Shown: piece after piece, positions 50,601 to 53,850 of the stretch
Position numbering within the stretch: position 1 is the stretch's first letter
Layout of the letters: every line of letters starts with the position of its first letter
DNA from: Liolophura sinensis
Taxonomy: Eukaryota; Mollusca; Polyplacophora; Chitonida; Chitonidae
Assembly: GCF_032854445.1 (NCBI RefSeq)
Contig: NC_088302.1
Span: forward strand, 6,011,338 to 6,075,337
Reading direction: 5' to 3'
Length of the DNA: 64,000 bases
Notes under the pieces: model-generated
Database searches by the model: none
What the model was told of the DNA's origin: nothing
Seen by the model: the letters and a program-made list of their open reading frames with translations, nothing else
Translations under genes and position numbers: made by a program

Positions 50601-51054
50601 TCAGGAGGCCGTAGACTACGAGTTACCCAGGCATAACCTCAATGTCCACCCAGACCAGTACCTGCCCCATTACAGCCTCAACGGACACCAAAGCGAACAG
50701 GATAATGCCGATGAGGAGGACAACGGAAACCGGCAGCCATTGCTGGGTGCGGAGGCTCGCGCCCCGGAGGAGAACATCATCCATTATGGGTTTCCACGCC
50801 AGGGACCACGCAGGTTCATGGGGGATGACCTCGGGGTGCAGAGCGACTGTAATGGAGACTTTGAGAACTCTCAGTCAGCTTTAGATGACATGAGCGTGTC
50901 TGTAGGTGGTTACACCTCCACCAATGCCTCATGCTCTGACATCTCTGGTCTCTGTGAGATAGAAGACAGCGAGATCAATCTTTCTGATGAGGACAGCACG
51001 GAGTCTAGCCCCTCGGCCCGACTGCGCGCAGACAACCTGCACACACAGGTGTGA
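2361..51054 (+). CDS. FAT1/2/3-like (kugelei-type): FAT1/2/3-type Fat-like giant cadherin, 3' part of gene (30 exons, joined)
   Basis: Thirty exons join in one frame (10,443 nt, 3,480 aa plus stop), giving the end of one cadherin repeat, 23 more repeats, a SEA-like domain, EGF x2, LamG, EGF x4, a TM helix and a FAT-type tail. The family comprises single-pass membrane cadherins that act in planar polarity, actin organisation and neuronal morphogenesis. FAT1/2/3 rather than FAT4 / Drosophila fat is indicated by the cytoplasmic block YHWDTSDW (50264-50287), the segment [18 protein letters not shown] in the last exon, the [11 protein letters not shown] segment after the TM, and the end HTQV. The tail looks closest to vertebrate FAT3 and FAT1 as I remember them, which is expected for a single invertebrate pro-orthologue. 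The N-terminus (signal peptide and probably about ten cadherin repeats) is upstream of the window. Domain order and frame continuity make the family call very secure. Whether the species has a second Fat-like paralogue cannot be seen here. Confidence 0.95.
2676..3051 (+). other. Intron 1 (376 bp)
   Basis: Donor gtaagt, acceptor ttgtcag. Nothing else recognised. It separates two exons at the same place in the cadherin fold (just before the AxDxG strand) as the acceptor of the first visible exon. Confidence 0.85.
3052..3265 (+). CDS. Fat-like exon 2: end of cadherin repeat 1, start of repeat 2
   Basis: Phase 0 in, phase 1 out. [13 protein letters not shown] completes repeat 1. The repeat 1/2 linker is degenerate ([14 protein letters not shown], about 3112-3153) and lacks the DxND calcium motif. 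Repeat 2 begins with [13 protein letters not shown] and reaches LWYNITG, where the intron splits the Gly codon. Donor gtaagg at 3266. The missing calcium ligands predict a flexible or bent repeat junction. Confidence 0.92.
3266..4641 (+). other. Intron 2 (1.4 kb)
   Basis: AT-rich sequence with a T10 run near 3330. No exon, repeat family or RNA gene recognised. Acceptor tttgacag before 4642. Confidence 0.8.
4642..4781 (+). CDS. Fat-like exon 3: middle of cadherin repeat 2
   Basis: Phase 1 in, phase 0 out. It reads [16 protein letters not shown] then [18 protein letters not shown], the FxI...DxE...Y.L.V.A.D core of a cadherin repeat. Donor gtgagt at 4782. It joins exon 4 ([15 protein letters not shown]) to close repeat 2, so no exon is missing in the 6.2 kb intron between them. 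Confidence 0.92.
5971..6118. repeat. Two-copy tandem duplication, about 71-bp unit
   Basis: The sequence beginning ctgggg(g/t)tggtatcaact at 5971 is repeated from 6042. Both copies share gtagaagaattacctccctg-like text, with scattered substitutions and a small indel. It is intronic; no function is suggested. Confidence 0.8.
7401..7635. repeat. 32-bp exact direct repeat pair, 203 bp apart
   Basis: The 32 bases at 7401-7432 (starting attgggcacttcaaatgcag) recur identically at 7604-7635. The text in between is unrelated. This could be a pair of target-site or fragment duplications; its origin is unclear. Confidence 0.75.
10157..10330 (+). repeat. Diverged interspersed repeat, copy 1
   Basis: It shares an ordered series of words with 37210-37405 in intron 21: a ttta-gaggcaaa block, tcacaaaatat, ttttgctgct, then gaactctca-aatcag and aaaatt. 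The match is diverged but collinear over about 170-195 bp in the same orientation. The family is not recognised. Confidence 0.6.
10965..11175 (+). CDS. Fat-like exon 4: end of cadherin repeat 2, most of repeat 3
   Basis: Phase 0 in, phase 1 out. It begins [15 protein letters not shown], a full calcium linker, then repeat 3 with [16 protein letters not shown] and FQINSLTG. The intron splits the Gly codon of the LTG motif. Acceptor tttttcag, donor gtatta at 11176. Confidence 0.93.
11176..11490 (+). other. Intron 4 (315 bp)
   Basis: Short AT-rich intron with acceptor taccacag. Nothing else recognised. Confidence 0.85.
11491..11766 (+). CDS. Fat-like exon 5: end of cadherin repeat 3, start of repeat 4
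   Basis: Phase 1 in, phase 1 out. It reads [27 protein letters not shown], the linker DHNDHAPEF, then repeat 4 with [19 protein letters not shown] and YSIVSG. Donor gtaaga at 11767. Confidence 0.93.
11767..17030 (+). other. Intron 5 (5.3 kb)
   Basis: Contains a long inverted repeat (12341-12429), T- and A-rich tracts (near 14075 and 15078) and several ACATGTA words. No exon is needed: exon 5 SIVSG joins directly to exon 6 [13 protein letters not shown] inside repeat 4. Confidence 0.75.
12341..12429. repeat. Foldback hairpin, 35-bp arms, 19-nt loop
   Basis: The arm 12341-12375 is the reverse complement of 12395-12429 at 30 of 35 positions. The inner 15 bp (12361-12375 against 12395-12409) pair perfectly. 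The size resembles a miRNA precursor or a small foldback transposon relic. The arms cannot be tested for conservation here. Confidence 0.75.
17031..18526 (+). CDS. Fat-like exon 6 (1.5 kb): cadherin repeats 4 (end) to 9 (start)
   Basis: Phase 1 in, phase 0 out, 1,496 nt. Linkers in order: ISNNAPPKF (degenerate, 4/5), DMNDNRPEF (5/6), DINDSPPEF (6/7), KTENSGLEF (degenerate, 7/8) and DKNDNAPMF (8/9). Each repeat shows the expected ExS/EN, AxDxD and F.I...G cores. The exon ends ETVLQ before a gtttgt donor, and exon 7 resumes [14 protein letters not shown]. This is the largest exon in the window and carries four complete repeats without interruption. The start is set by the tttatttcag acceptor, not by the in-frame ATG further upstream. 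Confidence 0.94.
18527..18878 (+). other. Intron 6 (352 bp)
   Basis: The donor gtttgt is less canonical than its neighbours, but the join [11 protein letters not shown] restores a standard cadherin strand. Acceptor gtgtacag. Nothing else recognised. Confidence 0.82.
18879..19056 (+). CDS. Fat-like exon 7: middle of cadherin repeat 9
   Basis: Phase 0 in, phase 1 out. [29 protein letters not shown] and [11 protein letters not shown] form the calcium motif and core of repeat 9. Donor gtgaaa at 19057 splits the Gly codon. Confidence 0.92.
19057..19785 (+). other. Intron 7 (729 bp)
   Basis: Contains an A/G-rich simple stretch (about 19174-19200) and otherwise AT-rich sequence. Acceptor tcacattcacag. 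No further feature recognised. Confidence 0.8.
19786..20007 (+). CDS. Fat-like exon 8: end of cadherin repeat 9, start of repeat 10
   Basis: Phase 1 in, phase 1 out. [14 protein letters not shown] ends repeat 9. The linker VITKATPVF (19827-19853) has lost the DxND motif. Repeat 10 begins [17 protein letters not shown] and ends in the exon at FAVDFNTG. Its AxDxD position reads QAGSPNG, so it also lacks the usual calcium acids. Donor gtgtgt at 20008. Confidence 0.91.
22974..23083 (-). mobile_element. SINE-tail fragment
   Basis: Reverse complement of the 3' domain of the SINE at 59511-59766. Shared words include cacttatacgacg, gccagcattatggtgggagg and aaacccatgac. The tRNA-like head is absent, so it is a 5'-truncated copy. 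Confidence 0.8.
23172..23219 (-). mobile_element. Second, shorter SINE-tail fragment
   Basis: The words tttcacttatatgaaggtgg and ccagtatgtggtgaaggag match the same tail in diverged form, about 90 bp downstream of the larger fragment. Possibly a broken second copy. Confidence 0.5.
24001..24125 (+). CDS. Fat-like exon 9: second half of cadherin repeat 10
   Basis: Phase 1 in, phase 0 out, 125 nt. [21 protein letters not shown] and [20 protein letters not shown] are the closing strands of repeat 10. Acceptor gattatag, donor gtaagg at 24126. The exon ends exactly before the DVNDNAPQF linker in exon 10. Confidence 0.91.
24126..24501 (+). other. Intron 9 (376 bp)
   Basis: Carries two imperfect inverted words around aataacagtattatcgtt (24183) and cgataatactgtcattc (24277), which could pair. 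Acceptor attcatcag. Nothing else recognised. Confidence 0.75.
24502..25324 (+). CDS. Fat-like exon 10 (823 nt): cadherin repeats 11-12, start of 13
   Basis: Phase 0 in, phase 1 out. It opens with DVNDNAPQF closing repeat 10. Repeat 11 has [11 protein letters not shown] and ends DLNDNPPTF; repeat 12 has [11 protein letters not shown] and ends with the degenerate linker SLNNYAPKF (about 25130-25162). Repeat 13 begins [14 protein letters not shown] and stops at FRMDADTG with the Gly codon split. Donor gtaact at 25325. Confidence 0.94.
25325..25771 (+). other. Intron 10 (447 bp)
   Basis: AT-rich with one ACATGTATGTA word; acceptor ctcttcttcag. No other feature. Confidence 0.82.
25772..25980 (+). 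CDS. Fat-like exon 11: end of cadherin repeat 13, start of repeat 14
   Basis: Phase 1 in, phase 0 out. [18 protein letters not shown] and VTDNGG core, linker DMNDNVPQF, then repeat 14 starts [18 protein letters not shown]. Donor gtagtt at 25981, at the same VLQ position used in exons 6 and 18. Confidence 0.92.
25981..26629 (+). other. Intron 11 (649 bp)
   Basis: Holds a 29-31-bp minisatellite (26108-26239) and otherwise AT-rich sequence. Acceptor tttatccag. Confidence 0.82.
26108..26239. repeat. 29-31-bp minisatellite, about 4.3 copies
   Basis: Units begin attccaccacaatagtagg and differ by a 2-bp (at) indel and single substitutions. Intronic. Confidence 0.9.
26630..26774 (+). CDS. Fat-like exon 12: middle of cadherin repeat 14
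   Basis: Phase 0 in, phase 1 out, 145 nt. [19 protein letters not shown] and [16 protein letters not shown] form the calcium motif and core of repeat 14. Donor gtaata at 26775. The following intron (257 bp) holds nothing recognised. Confidence 0.92.
27032..28086 (+). CDS. Fat-like exon 13 (1.06 kb): end of cadherin repeat 14, repeats 15-17
   Basis: Phase 1 in, phase 0 out. [15 protein letters not shown] closes repeat 14. The 14/15 linker [11 protein letters not shown] (about 27115-27147) lacks DxND. Repeat 15 ends DINDNCPQF; repeat 16 has [12 protein letters not shown] and ends DHNDEAPVF; repeat 17 runs to [11 protein letters not shown]. The donor is gtgagt at 28087. The next intron is only 252 bp and nothing is recognised in it. 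The NAPNC cysteine followed by a C in the next repeat (exon 15, LSCTTEV) fits a pattern I recall in FAT1 repeats at this place. Confidence 0.94.
28339..28498 (+). CDS. Fat-like exon 14: first half of cadherin repeat 18
   Basis: Phase 0 in, phase 1 out. [37 protein letters not shown] and FNIDEKTG. Acceptor tttttag, donor gtttgt at 28499; the intron splits the Gly codon of KTG. Confidence 0.92.
28499..28864 (+). other. Intron 14 (366 bp)
   Basis: AT-rich; acceptor gtgacaccag. Nothing further recognised. Confidence 0.82.
28865..29098 (+). CDS. Fat-like exon 15: end of cadherin repeat 18, start of repeat 19
   Basis: Phase 1 in, phase 1 out. [26 protein letters not shown], linker DVNDNAPVF, then repeat 19 with [12 protein letters not shown] and SASDEDLG. 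Donor gtaagg at 29099. The frame stays open past the donor into an 18-bp minisatellite, but repeat 19 resumes properly in exon 16. Confidence 0.92.
29161..29375. repeat. 18-bp minisatellite, about 12 copies
   Basis: Unit cttgtgagacatgtaaga with variants (gag for gtg, atgata for atgtaa). The length is a multiple of three and lies in an open frame continuous with exon 15. Confidence 0.93.
29636..29697 (+). mobile_element. Probable SINE/LINE 3'-tail fragment (second family)
   Basis: The segment tatggctgaaatgttgccga then tgtggcgttaagcc, followed by a cattcatt-type simple tail, resembles a dispersed tail I recall from molluscan genomes. Only one copy is in the window, so the call rests on recall. 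Confidence 0.45.
29799..29944 (+). CDS. Fat-like exon 16: middle of cadherin repeat 19
   Basis: Phase 1 in, phase 0 out. [40 protein letters not shown] and AVEAYDQ. The exon must end after CAG (Gln) because exon 17 starts [11 protein letters not shown], giving the canonical AxDxGxPxLSS strand. The bases after CAG are gcaaga, so the intron starts with GC rather than GT. A gt six bases further would add Ala-Arg and has a poor context (gtcaac). Confidence 0.88.
29945..30586 (+). other. Intron 16 (642 bp), GC-AG type
   Basis: Donor CAG/gcaaga, acceptor gtttccag. GC-AG introns normally compensate with a donor that otherwise matches U1 well, as here. No repeat recognised inside. Confidence 0.8.
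30587..30824 (+). CDS. Fat-like exon 17: end of cadherin repeat 19, start of repeat 20
   Basis: Phase 0 in, phase 1 out. [16 protein letters not shown], linker DINDNPPEF, repeat 20 with [30 protein letters not shown] and FTVGPSTG. The AxDxD motif is altered to ATSRDVG, weakening one calcium site. Donor gtaagt at 30825. Confidence 0.92.
30825..31261 (+). other. Intron 17 (437 bp)
   Basis: Contains A and T homopolymers (about 31005-31055); acceptor ctcttccttag. Nothing else recognised. Confidence 0.82.
31262..31476 (+). CDS. Fat-like exon 18: end of cadherin repeat 20, start of repeat 21
   Basis: Phase 1 in, phase 0 out. [35 protein letters not shown], linker DVNDMPPRF, repeat 21 start [16 protein letters not shown]. 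Donor gtagtg at 31477, again at the xLQ position. Confidence 0.92.
31477..31867 (+). other. Intron 18 (391 bp)
   Basis: AT-rich, acceptor attgatcag. Nothing else recognised. Confidence 0.82.
31868..32005 (+). CDS. Fat-like exon 19: middle of cadherin repeat 21
   Basis: Phase 0 both ends, 46 codons. [31 protein letters not shown] and LDREQ. Donor gtacag at 32006. Confidence 0.92.
32006..32724 (+). other. Intron 19 (719 bp)
   Basis: AT-rich with a short A/G-rich run near 32126. Acceptor gtggttctag. No repeat family recognised. Confidence 0.8.
32725..32859 (+). CDS. Fat-like exon 20: end of cadherin repeat 21, start of repeat 22
   Basis: Phase 0 both ends, 45 codons. [21 protein letters not shown] closes repeat 21, then the linker DANDCPPVF and repeat 22 start LNNHTVFVQ. 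Donor gtaaga at 32860. The join [13 protein letters not shown] to exon 21 fits the same region of FAT1 as I remember it. Confidence 0.92.
33014..33225. mobile_element. MITE-like element with about 25-bp terminal inverted repeats
   Basis: The left end reads taccgtaattcttgaacctt and the right end, reverse-complemented, taccctaattcttcaacctt, both continuing ttcg. About 210 bp lies between the outer ends with no coding capacity. The flanking dinucleotide TA on each side would suit a Tc1/mariner-type target duplication. Half-copies occur at 35137-35255 and 44934-45040. Confidence 0.75.
33881..34310. repeat. About 20-bp minisatellite, roughly 21 diverged copies
   Basis: Unit close to gtgtacactgactagcaaag. 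Many copies carry substitutions or single-base indels, so the array is old. Confidence 0.92.
35137..35255 (-). mobile_element. MITE-like half copy (opposite orientation)
   Basis: Matches the reverse complement of the right half of the element at 33014-33225: cctcaacctttttgcacatg, aactttcagtgcagtatt and actacattggttgaagg. Ends without its second inverted repeat. Confidence 0.7.
35892..36948 (+). CDS. Fat-like exon 21 (1.06 kb): cadherin repeats 22-23, SEA-like domain, EGF1
   Basis: Phase 0 in, phase 1 out. Repeat 22 ([10 protein letters not shown] to EESSYPPKV, whose linker lacks DxND) is followed by repeat 23 ([33 protein letters not shown]), the last cadherin repeat. Next comes a roughly 120-residue membrane-proximal module ([18 protein letters not shown] ... 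VLFAVRKS), a SEA-like fold in FAT proteins. Inside it the basic site RQRR (36630-36641) sits in what looks like a loop insertion relative to FAT1. The exon closes with five of the six cysteines of EGF1 (DIC, DFC, GEC, KC, QC); the sixth is in exon 22. Donor gtaagt at 36949. Confidence 0.94.
36949..37466 (+). other. Intron 21 (518 bp)
   Basis: Contains the second copy of the interspersed repeat also found in intron 3 (37210-37405). Acceptor ttttctcag. Confidence 0.8.
37210..37405 (+). repeat. Diverged interspersed repeat, copy 2
   Basis: Collinear with 10157-10330: gtgtatatttagaagcaaag, tcataaaatatt, ttttgctgct, ggaactctcacaatcag. Same orientation, diverged by substitutions and indels. Confidence 0.6.
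37467..37649 (+). CDS. Fat-like exon 22: end of EGF1, EGF2, linker to LamG
   Basis: Phase 1 both ends. EKC supplies the sixth cysteine of EGF1. EGF2 spans [20 protein letters not shown] to [12 protein letters not shown] with six cysteines. A short linker with two further cysteines ([11 protein letters not shown]) leads to the LamG domain. Donor gtaagt at 37650. Confidence 0.93.
37768..37890 (+). mobile_element. SINE-tail fragment
   Basis: Matches the tail of the SINE at 59511-59766: tcatgggtttcctcc, tttcctcccatcataatgct, ggcggccgtcgttcaagtga. 5'-truncated. Confidence 0.8.
38105..38572. repeat. 156-bp tandem repeat, three copies, abutting a splice acceptor
   Basis: Copies begin aacatgaatgtccct at 38105, 38261 and 38417. 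Copies 1 and 2 are nearly identical. Each contains ttttcattttacag, a good acceptor-like sequence; in copy 3 this word is altered to ttttcgtattaaag. The last copy supplies the sequence immediately before the true acceptor of exon 23. Confidence 0.94.
38579..38736 (+). CDS. Fat-like exon 23: first part of laminin-G domain
   Basis: Phase 1 in, phase 0 out. [16 protein letters not shown] starts the LamG beta-sandwich, followed by [20 protein letters not shown] and DYSILE. Donor gtaaat at 38737. The following intron (283 bp) holds nothing recognised. Confidence 0.92.
39020..39425 (+). CDS. Fat-like exon 24: second part of laminin-G domain
   Basis: Phase 0 in, phase 1 out. [17 protein letters not shown], the [14 protein letters not shown] strand pair typical of LamG, VYFGAEV, and the closing [13 protein letters not shown] ... 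VEFHC with its conserved cysteine pair. Donor gtaagt at 39426. Confidence 0.94.
39426..40799 (+). other. Intron 24 (1.4 kb)
   Basis: No exon, tandem repeat or SINE-tail copy recognised. Acceptor tctcctgtccag. Confidence 0.8.
40800..40952 (+). CDS. Fat-like exon 25: EGF3 and start of EGF4
   Basis: Phase 1 both ends. [13 protein letters not shown] to [12 protein letters not shown] is a complete EGF (EGF3). [12 protein letters not shown] begins EGF4. Donor gtatgt at 40953. Confidence 0.93.
40953..42387 (+). other. Intron 25 (1.4 kb)
   Basis: AT-rich, with A-rich (near 41325) and T-rich (near 42262) runs. No exon or repeat family recognised. Acceptor cttcatcag. Confidence 0.8.
42388..42567 (+). 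CDS. Fat-like exon 26: end of EGF4, most of EGF5
   Basis: Phase 1 both ends. [20 protein letters not shown] and SGKRC close EGF4; [13 protein letters not shown] to [10 protein letters not shown] gives EGF5, whose last cysteine (KRC) is in exon 27. Donor gtaagg at 42568. Confidence 0.93.
42646..42855 (+). mobile_element. SINE-tail fragment with internal 62-bp tandem duplication
   Basis: tgtacccgat words recur at 42646, 42708 and 42770. Each unit carries the SINE-tail text ggtcgtgggtttcctccggg and cctcccaccgtaat. The element ends in an aataaataaataaa tail near 42840. Confidence 0.82.
42890..43592. repeat. 30-bp array with 120-bp higher-order units
   Basis: Basic unit close to atgttgctcaatcttagcac plus atcagttgaa. 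From 43141 the array is organised in 120-bp blocks (43141, 43261, 43381) that are almost identical. One frame is open over 43048-43560 only because the unit is a multiple of three and has no stop; it is not part of the cadherin. Confidence 0.94.
43617..43805 (+). CDS. Fat-like exon 27: end of EGF5, EGF6, start of TM helix
   Basis: Phase 1 both ends. KRC ends EGF5. [20 protein letters not shown] to [12 protein letters not shown] is EGF6, the last one. Then a short juxtamembrane stalk [13 protein letters not shown] and the first TM residues IYGIIG. Donor gtaact at 43806. Confidence 0.93.
43806..44261 (+). other. Intron 27 (456 bp)
   Basis: AT-rich with a short palindromic ttaattatat stretch near 44207-44228. 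Acceptor tgttttttaag. Confidence 0.82.
44262..44783 (+). CDS. Fat-like exon 28: TM helix and proximal cytoplasmic tail
   Basis: Phase 1 both ends. [17 protein letters not shown] completes the TM helix and RRRQKRRR is the stop-transfer anchor. The tail has [13 protein letters not shown], the proline-rich run [18 protein letters not shown] containing a class II SH3-type PxxPxR (PPVPNR), and [12 protein letters not shown], an EVH1-like (Ena/VASP) ligand. The [11 protein letters not shown] segment has a counterpart in vertebrate FAT1/FAT3 as I recall them. Donor gtaaga at 44784. Confidence 0.93.
44784..45454 (+). other. Intron 28 (671 bp)
   Basis: Contains a half-copy of the MITE-like family (44934-45040). 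Acceptor tgtattgtag. Confidence 0.8.
44934..45040 (+). mobile_element. MITE-like half copy (same orientation as 33014-33225)
   Basis: Shares taattcttcaactttttcgc, tttattcaagc, gaaggcattattctttgt and gactgataaaattatactttt with the left half of the full element. Confidence 0.7.
45455..45580 (+). CDS. Fat-like exon 29: middle cytoplasmic tail
   Basis: Phase 1 both ends, 126 nt. [19 protein letters not shown], then [19 protein letters not shown], an acidic serine-rich stretch with possible casein-kinase-2-type sites. It leads directly, or through the candidate microexon, into the YHWDTSDW block. Donor gtaaat at 45581. Confidence 0.9.
47584..47604 (+). CDS. Candidate alternative 21-nt microexon of Fat-like tail
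   Basis: Flanked by a good acceptor (ggttctcatttccacag, with a branch-like ctaac about 30 bases upstream) and donor gtagtg. Its length is a multiple of three and it fits phase 1 to phase 1 between exons 29 and 30. Inclusion changes DLPGYHW to [14 protein letters not shown], adding the cluster KRGKKK immediately before the FAT signature block. TGCATG lies 31 bases downstream of the exon, the usual place for RBFOX-promoted microexon inclusion. Vertebrate FAT1 and FAT3 are known to vary by small alternative exons in their tails. No transcript evidence is available, so inclusion is inferred. Confidence 0.65.
47636..47641 (+). promoter_or_regulatory. TGCATG, RBFOX-type splicing enhancer candidate
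   Basis: The hexamer UGCAUG is the known binding site of RBFOX proteins, which favour inclusion of exons lying upstream of it. It is 31 bases past the end of the microexon. A single hexamer can occur by chance. Confidence 0.45.
50261..51054 (+). CDS. Fat-like exon 30: C-terminal cytoplasmic tail and stop
   Basis: Phase 1 in, ending at TGA 51052-51054 (263 residues here). It opens with [21 protein letters not shown], the FAT1/2/3 signature. Next is a His/Glu-rich and very acidic Tyr-containing stretch ([20 protein letters not shown]), then a Gln-rich helix-like piece ([17 protein letters not shown]), [15 protein letters not shown] (compare the FAT QYLP motif), and near the end [18 protein letters not shown] followed by INLSDEDS, a FAT1/3-type block. 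The last four residues HTQV form a class I PDZ ligand, as in vertebrate FAT1. Acceptor gtgttgacag. Confidence 0.96.
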
Positions 51055-52063
51055 TGGCTTGTTAGTGGTGCACCGGTGTGAAGTGTCATCTAAGAACTCT
51101 GGTAGACAGTCAGCCCTTGCCCCCTGAGTGACTTCAGTGTCCATTATGCGGGTCCCCCCAGCAGCCAAGCCAGTCCTGGAAATTCCCTCAATGCAAATAG
51201 GTGTACAGTTATCTTCCCTGGCCTGGCTGGCATGGTGCTATATTTTCTGTGAACACGTGATCTGAGTCTGTGTACTGGCACAGTTCACCTGCCTGCTTGA
51301 TTGGTGTAAGCTTTGTGATATTTGTCTGGTTTGGCAGATGTTGAATTTGACTGTGGTGTTGATGTTATTGTGGTAGCAGTGTTCCGGAGTTCAAGCTATG
51401 ACTCAAAGTGTCATTGAACGTTATGTCCTGCGGAAATCTCTGGAGGCTACTGTTGTATTTGTCAAATGTAACTATTGAATCTGAATTACAAATTTTATTA
51501 TATTGGTGAAACTTGATCCCCAGACCAGAATGTCTGCAATCAAAATGTGATTTTGACAAATGTACTTTCATTTTAGTCATGAAAACCATAGTAATTAGTG
51601 CAAATTTCATGAAATTCTGTGTATCATTTTTTATGACATTGTGTATGAGAAAATGTGGTACACAGTAGACTTTGATTAGTGTAGCTGTGTGCAGATGTGT
51701 CATTATATTGTATCGGGCACAATGTCAAGCTGCCTTGGTTGGGAAGCATTTCAAGGCAGACTTCCCTATCTGTTGCTGTGGTGTTCATGGTTGTGAAGAC
51801 TGTGGTTGTTACTGTGTTCCTTATAGCTCATTCAAATTGGCTGTTTCCCCGCCTGTGCCTCCCGCCTCCCGCCTTGTTTTGTAATTTACTTGCCATAGTT
51901 TGTAGAAACTGATCCAAAGTTTTGTCTGTACATGCATATGTATATCTCTTTATATTTGCCAAGGAAATGAAATACAATTTGTTGCGTAGTACAGGCTGCA
52001 TGCATGCATTTGCGTTAATGCGTATGCAGTGTAGTTCACCTTTTCACTCTCAGAGCAACCTGT

Positions 52064-52069
52064 ATTAAA
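52064..52069 (+). promoter_or_regulatory. ATTAAA, possible proximal polyadenylation signal
   Basis: The commonest variant of AATAAA, 1.0 kb after the stop codon, followed by T-rich sequence. Weak candidate. Confidence 0.3.
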
Positions 52070-53253
52070 TACCATGTTTTTATTAATTCAGCTCTGAATT
52101 GTACAAAACCTGCCAAGGACAATGCCAAAATAGCATCCAAGCAGTACTAGACCAAGATTCAACCACATTTGTTGTATTTTACATCTTCCTGTTTTAAACT
52201 AATTTTATCCTCCCATGACTACTGCCTTTGAATAAGTCCATATTTAGTGGATTTTTTGTACAGTGTAATGTAGATATGCATGACCTGTTGAAGTCGCAAA
52301 TGTTACCATATAGAATTGTTTATCAATTTATACTTCTCTGCTGAAAGCTTAGGGCAACAGTTTGTTCAGATAATGCAAGTTTTATTGATCCATTCCAGAT
52401 TTGATGTTTAAGGGCAATTTTATCGTGTCTTCTATTTGGTTGTGAATTTTAGATTTGCTGCCATATTGGATTGCTTCACTTTCATTGTCATGGGTAATTT
52501 TCAACAAATTGGTTTCTCTCATATGACTGTACATAATATTTGCATACATGTACATGTATGTGTATTACTTTCTGAGGACTGACCAAAGATATCACTAGAA
52601 AATTTACAGTATGATTCCCAATGTTGTGTTCTTAGGTCTGTGGTGTCCAGAGTGAAATAGTAGGCACTGAATGCTGGTCATGGACTATGTGCAGTTTCCT
52701 GCAATATGTTCTCAGTCTGGCTTGTACGTCCAGGTTTATAAAATCTGCATGAATTCAAATCCCTGATGTGTGAGATGAGTTTAAATAAGCCACCACTATT
52801 TTAAGGTTTCCATGGTTTTAATACTGTCAGGTATCGAAATGCAGTATCGTTTTTTTTTTGTCTACATACATGTATATGTAGAGGGTTTTACAGTGCAGAA
52901 GTTGCAGAACTTGTTCAACTTGTCTTGCATCTTAATTTCTAAGATCTCAGCATTTTCTTACATAAGCTTATTAATTCTTGTTTAAAGTATACTGTGTTTC
53001 TTTGTACTTTTAGATACTGAGCCTGAAGATTTTAGGACATTTGCCAACTTTAATAATTTATTATAGCTTTGTTAAGAAATTGTTTTGTGCACAATTGTGT
53101 GTCTGAGCCCCTGGGAAGATTTATTGTCTGTAGTCGCTGTTGCGCTTTATCTAGTCTAGAGAATTTGCAAGTTTCTCCCCAGAGTATGTGCTTCGTTTTT
53201 CTTTCTCCTTTCTCATCTTTCATTTCAGTTACCATTCATTGTTGGGTTTTCAG

Positions 53254-53321
53254 CCATCTGGCCCAGTAGGCTGGAAATCATGGGATGCCATCTGGCCCAG
53301 TAGGCTGGAAATCATGGGATG
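53254..53321. repeat. 34-bp exact tandem duplication in 3' UTR
   Basis: The unit beginning ccatctggcccagtaggctg occurs twice head to tail (53254-53287 and 53288-53321). Identity suggests a recent duplication. Confidence 0.9.
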
Positions 53322-53823
53322 CTATTTATGTTTGTTAAAGGTGCTTACCTTGAAATGCTATCTTAGAGAAAGACTTTATTGTTTTTGTTTTAACTGTTTG
53401 TGCCCTGGGTAAATCGTATTGGAGGTTCAATCTTATAGGACGCTGGAGGCATGTCAGTTTGCTGCCAGCTTCTTAACTTTACGTTATTTATGTTGAATTT
53501 CCTCAAAGGGACTTCCATGTCGTAAAATTGTAAATATAAGTATTTTCACCCAGGTCACACTGAATGCCTCAATTCTTTTTCACTCTCATTTTATCTGTCA
53601 TCAAATCATGTGTGAAATCAGTATGGGAAGGTGTACATTTTAAGCGAAGCTCTTGTGACTGGATGTTAATATGGTTACGTGGATGTTGTATGTATTCTTA
53701 CCATATGATTATGCTGAGTTTTCTATAAGATTGTTAAACAGTACATGTGTTGGTAGACTGAGTCAAGCCATCGACTACTGGATTGAGTAGTGTGCGAAAC
53801 TTGTCTACTTTTGTACCCAGATG

Positions 53824-53829
53824 AATAAA
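53824..53829 (+). promoter_or_regulatory. AATAAA, likely main polyadenylation signal
   Basis: First canonical signal after the stop. It is followed within 30-40 bases by a T-rich tract (tgcttttcaatgttttatg). Sequence character also changes beyond this point. Confidence 0.55.
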
Positions 53830-53850
53830 TAAGATCTAAAACTGAACTTA

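Larger units (their letters stand above)
51055..53850 (+). other. Probable 3' UTR of the Fat-like gene
   Basis: T-rich sequence with no further exon. It includes a 34-bp tandem duplication (53254-53321). The first canonical AATAAA after the stop is at 53824, giving an approximately 2.8 kb UTR. An ATTAAA at 52064 could give a shorter form of about 1 kb. The limits are inferred, without transcript data. Confidence 0.6.
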
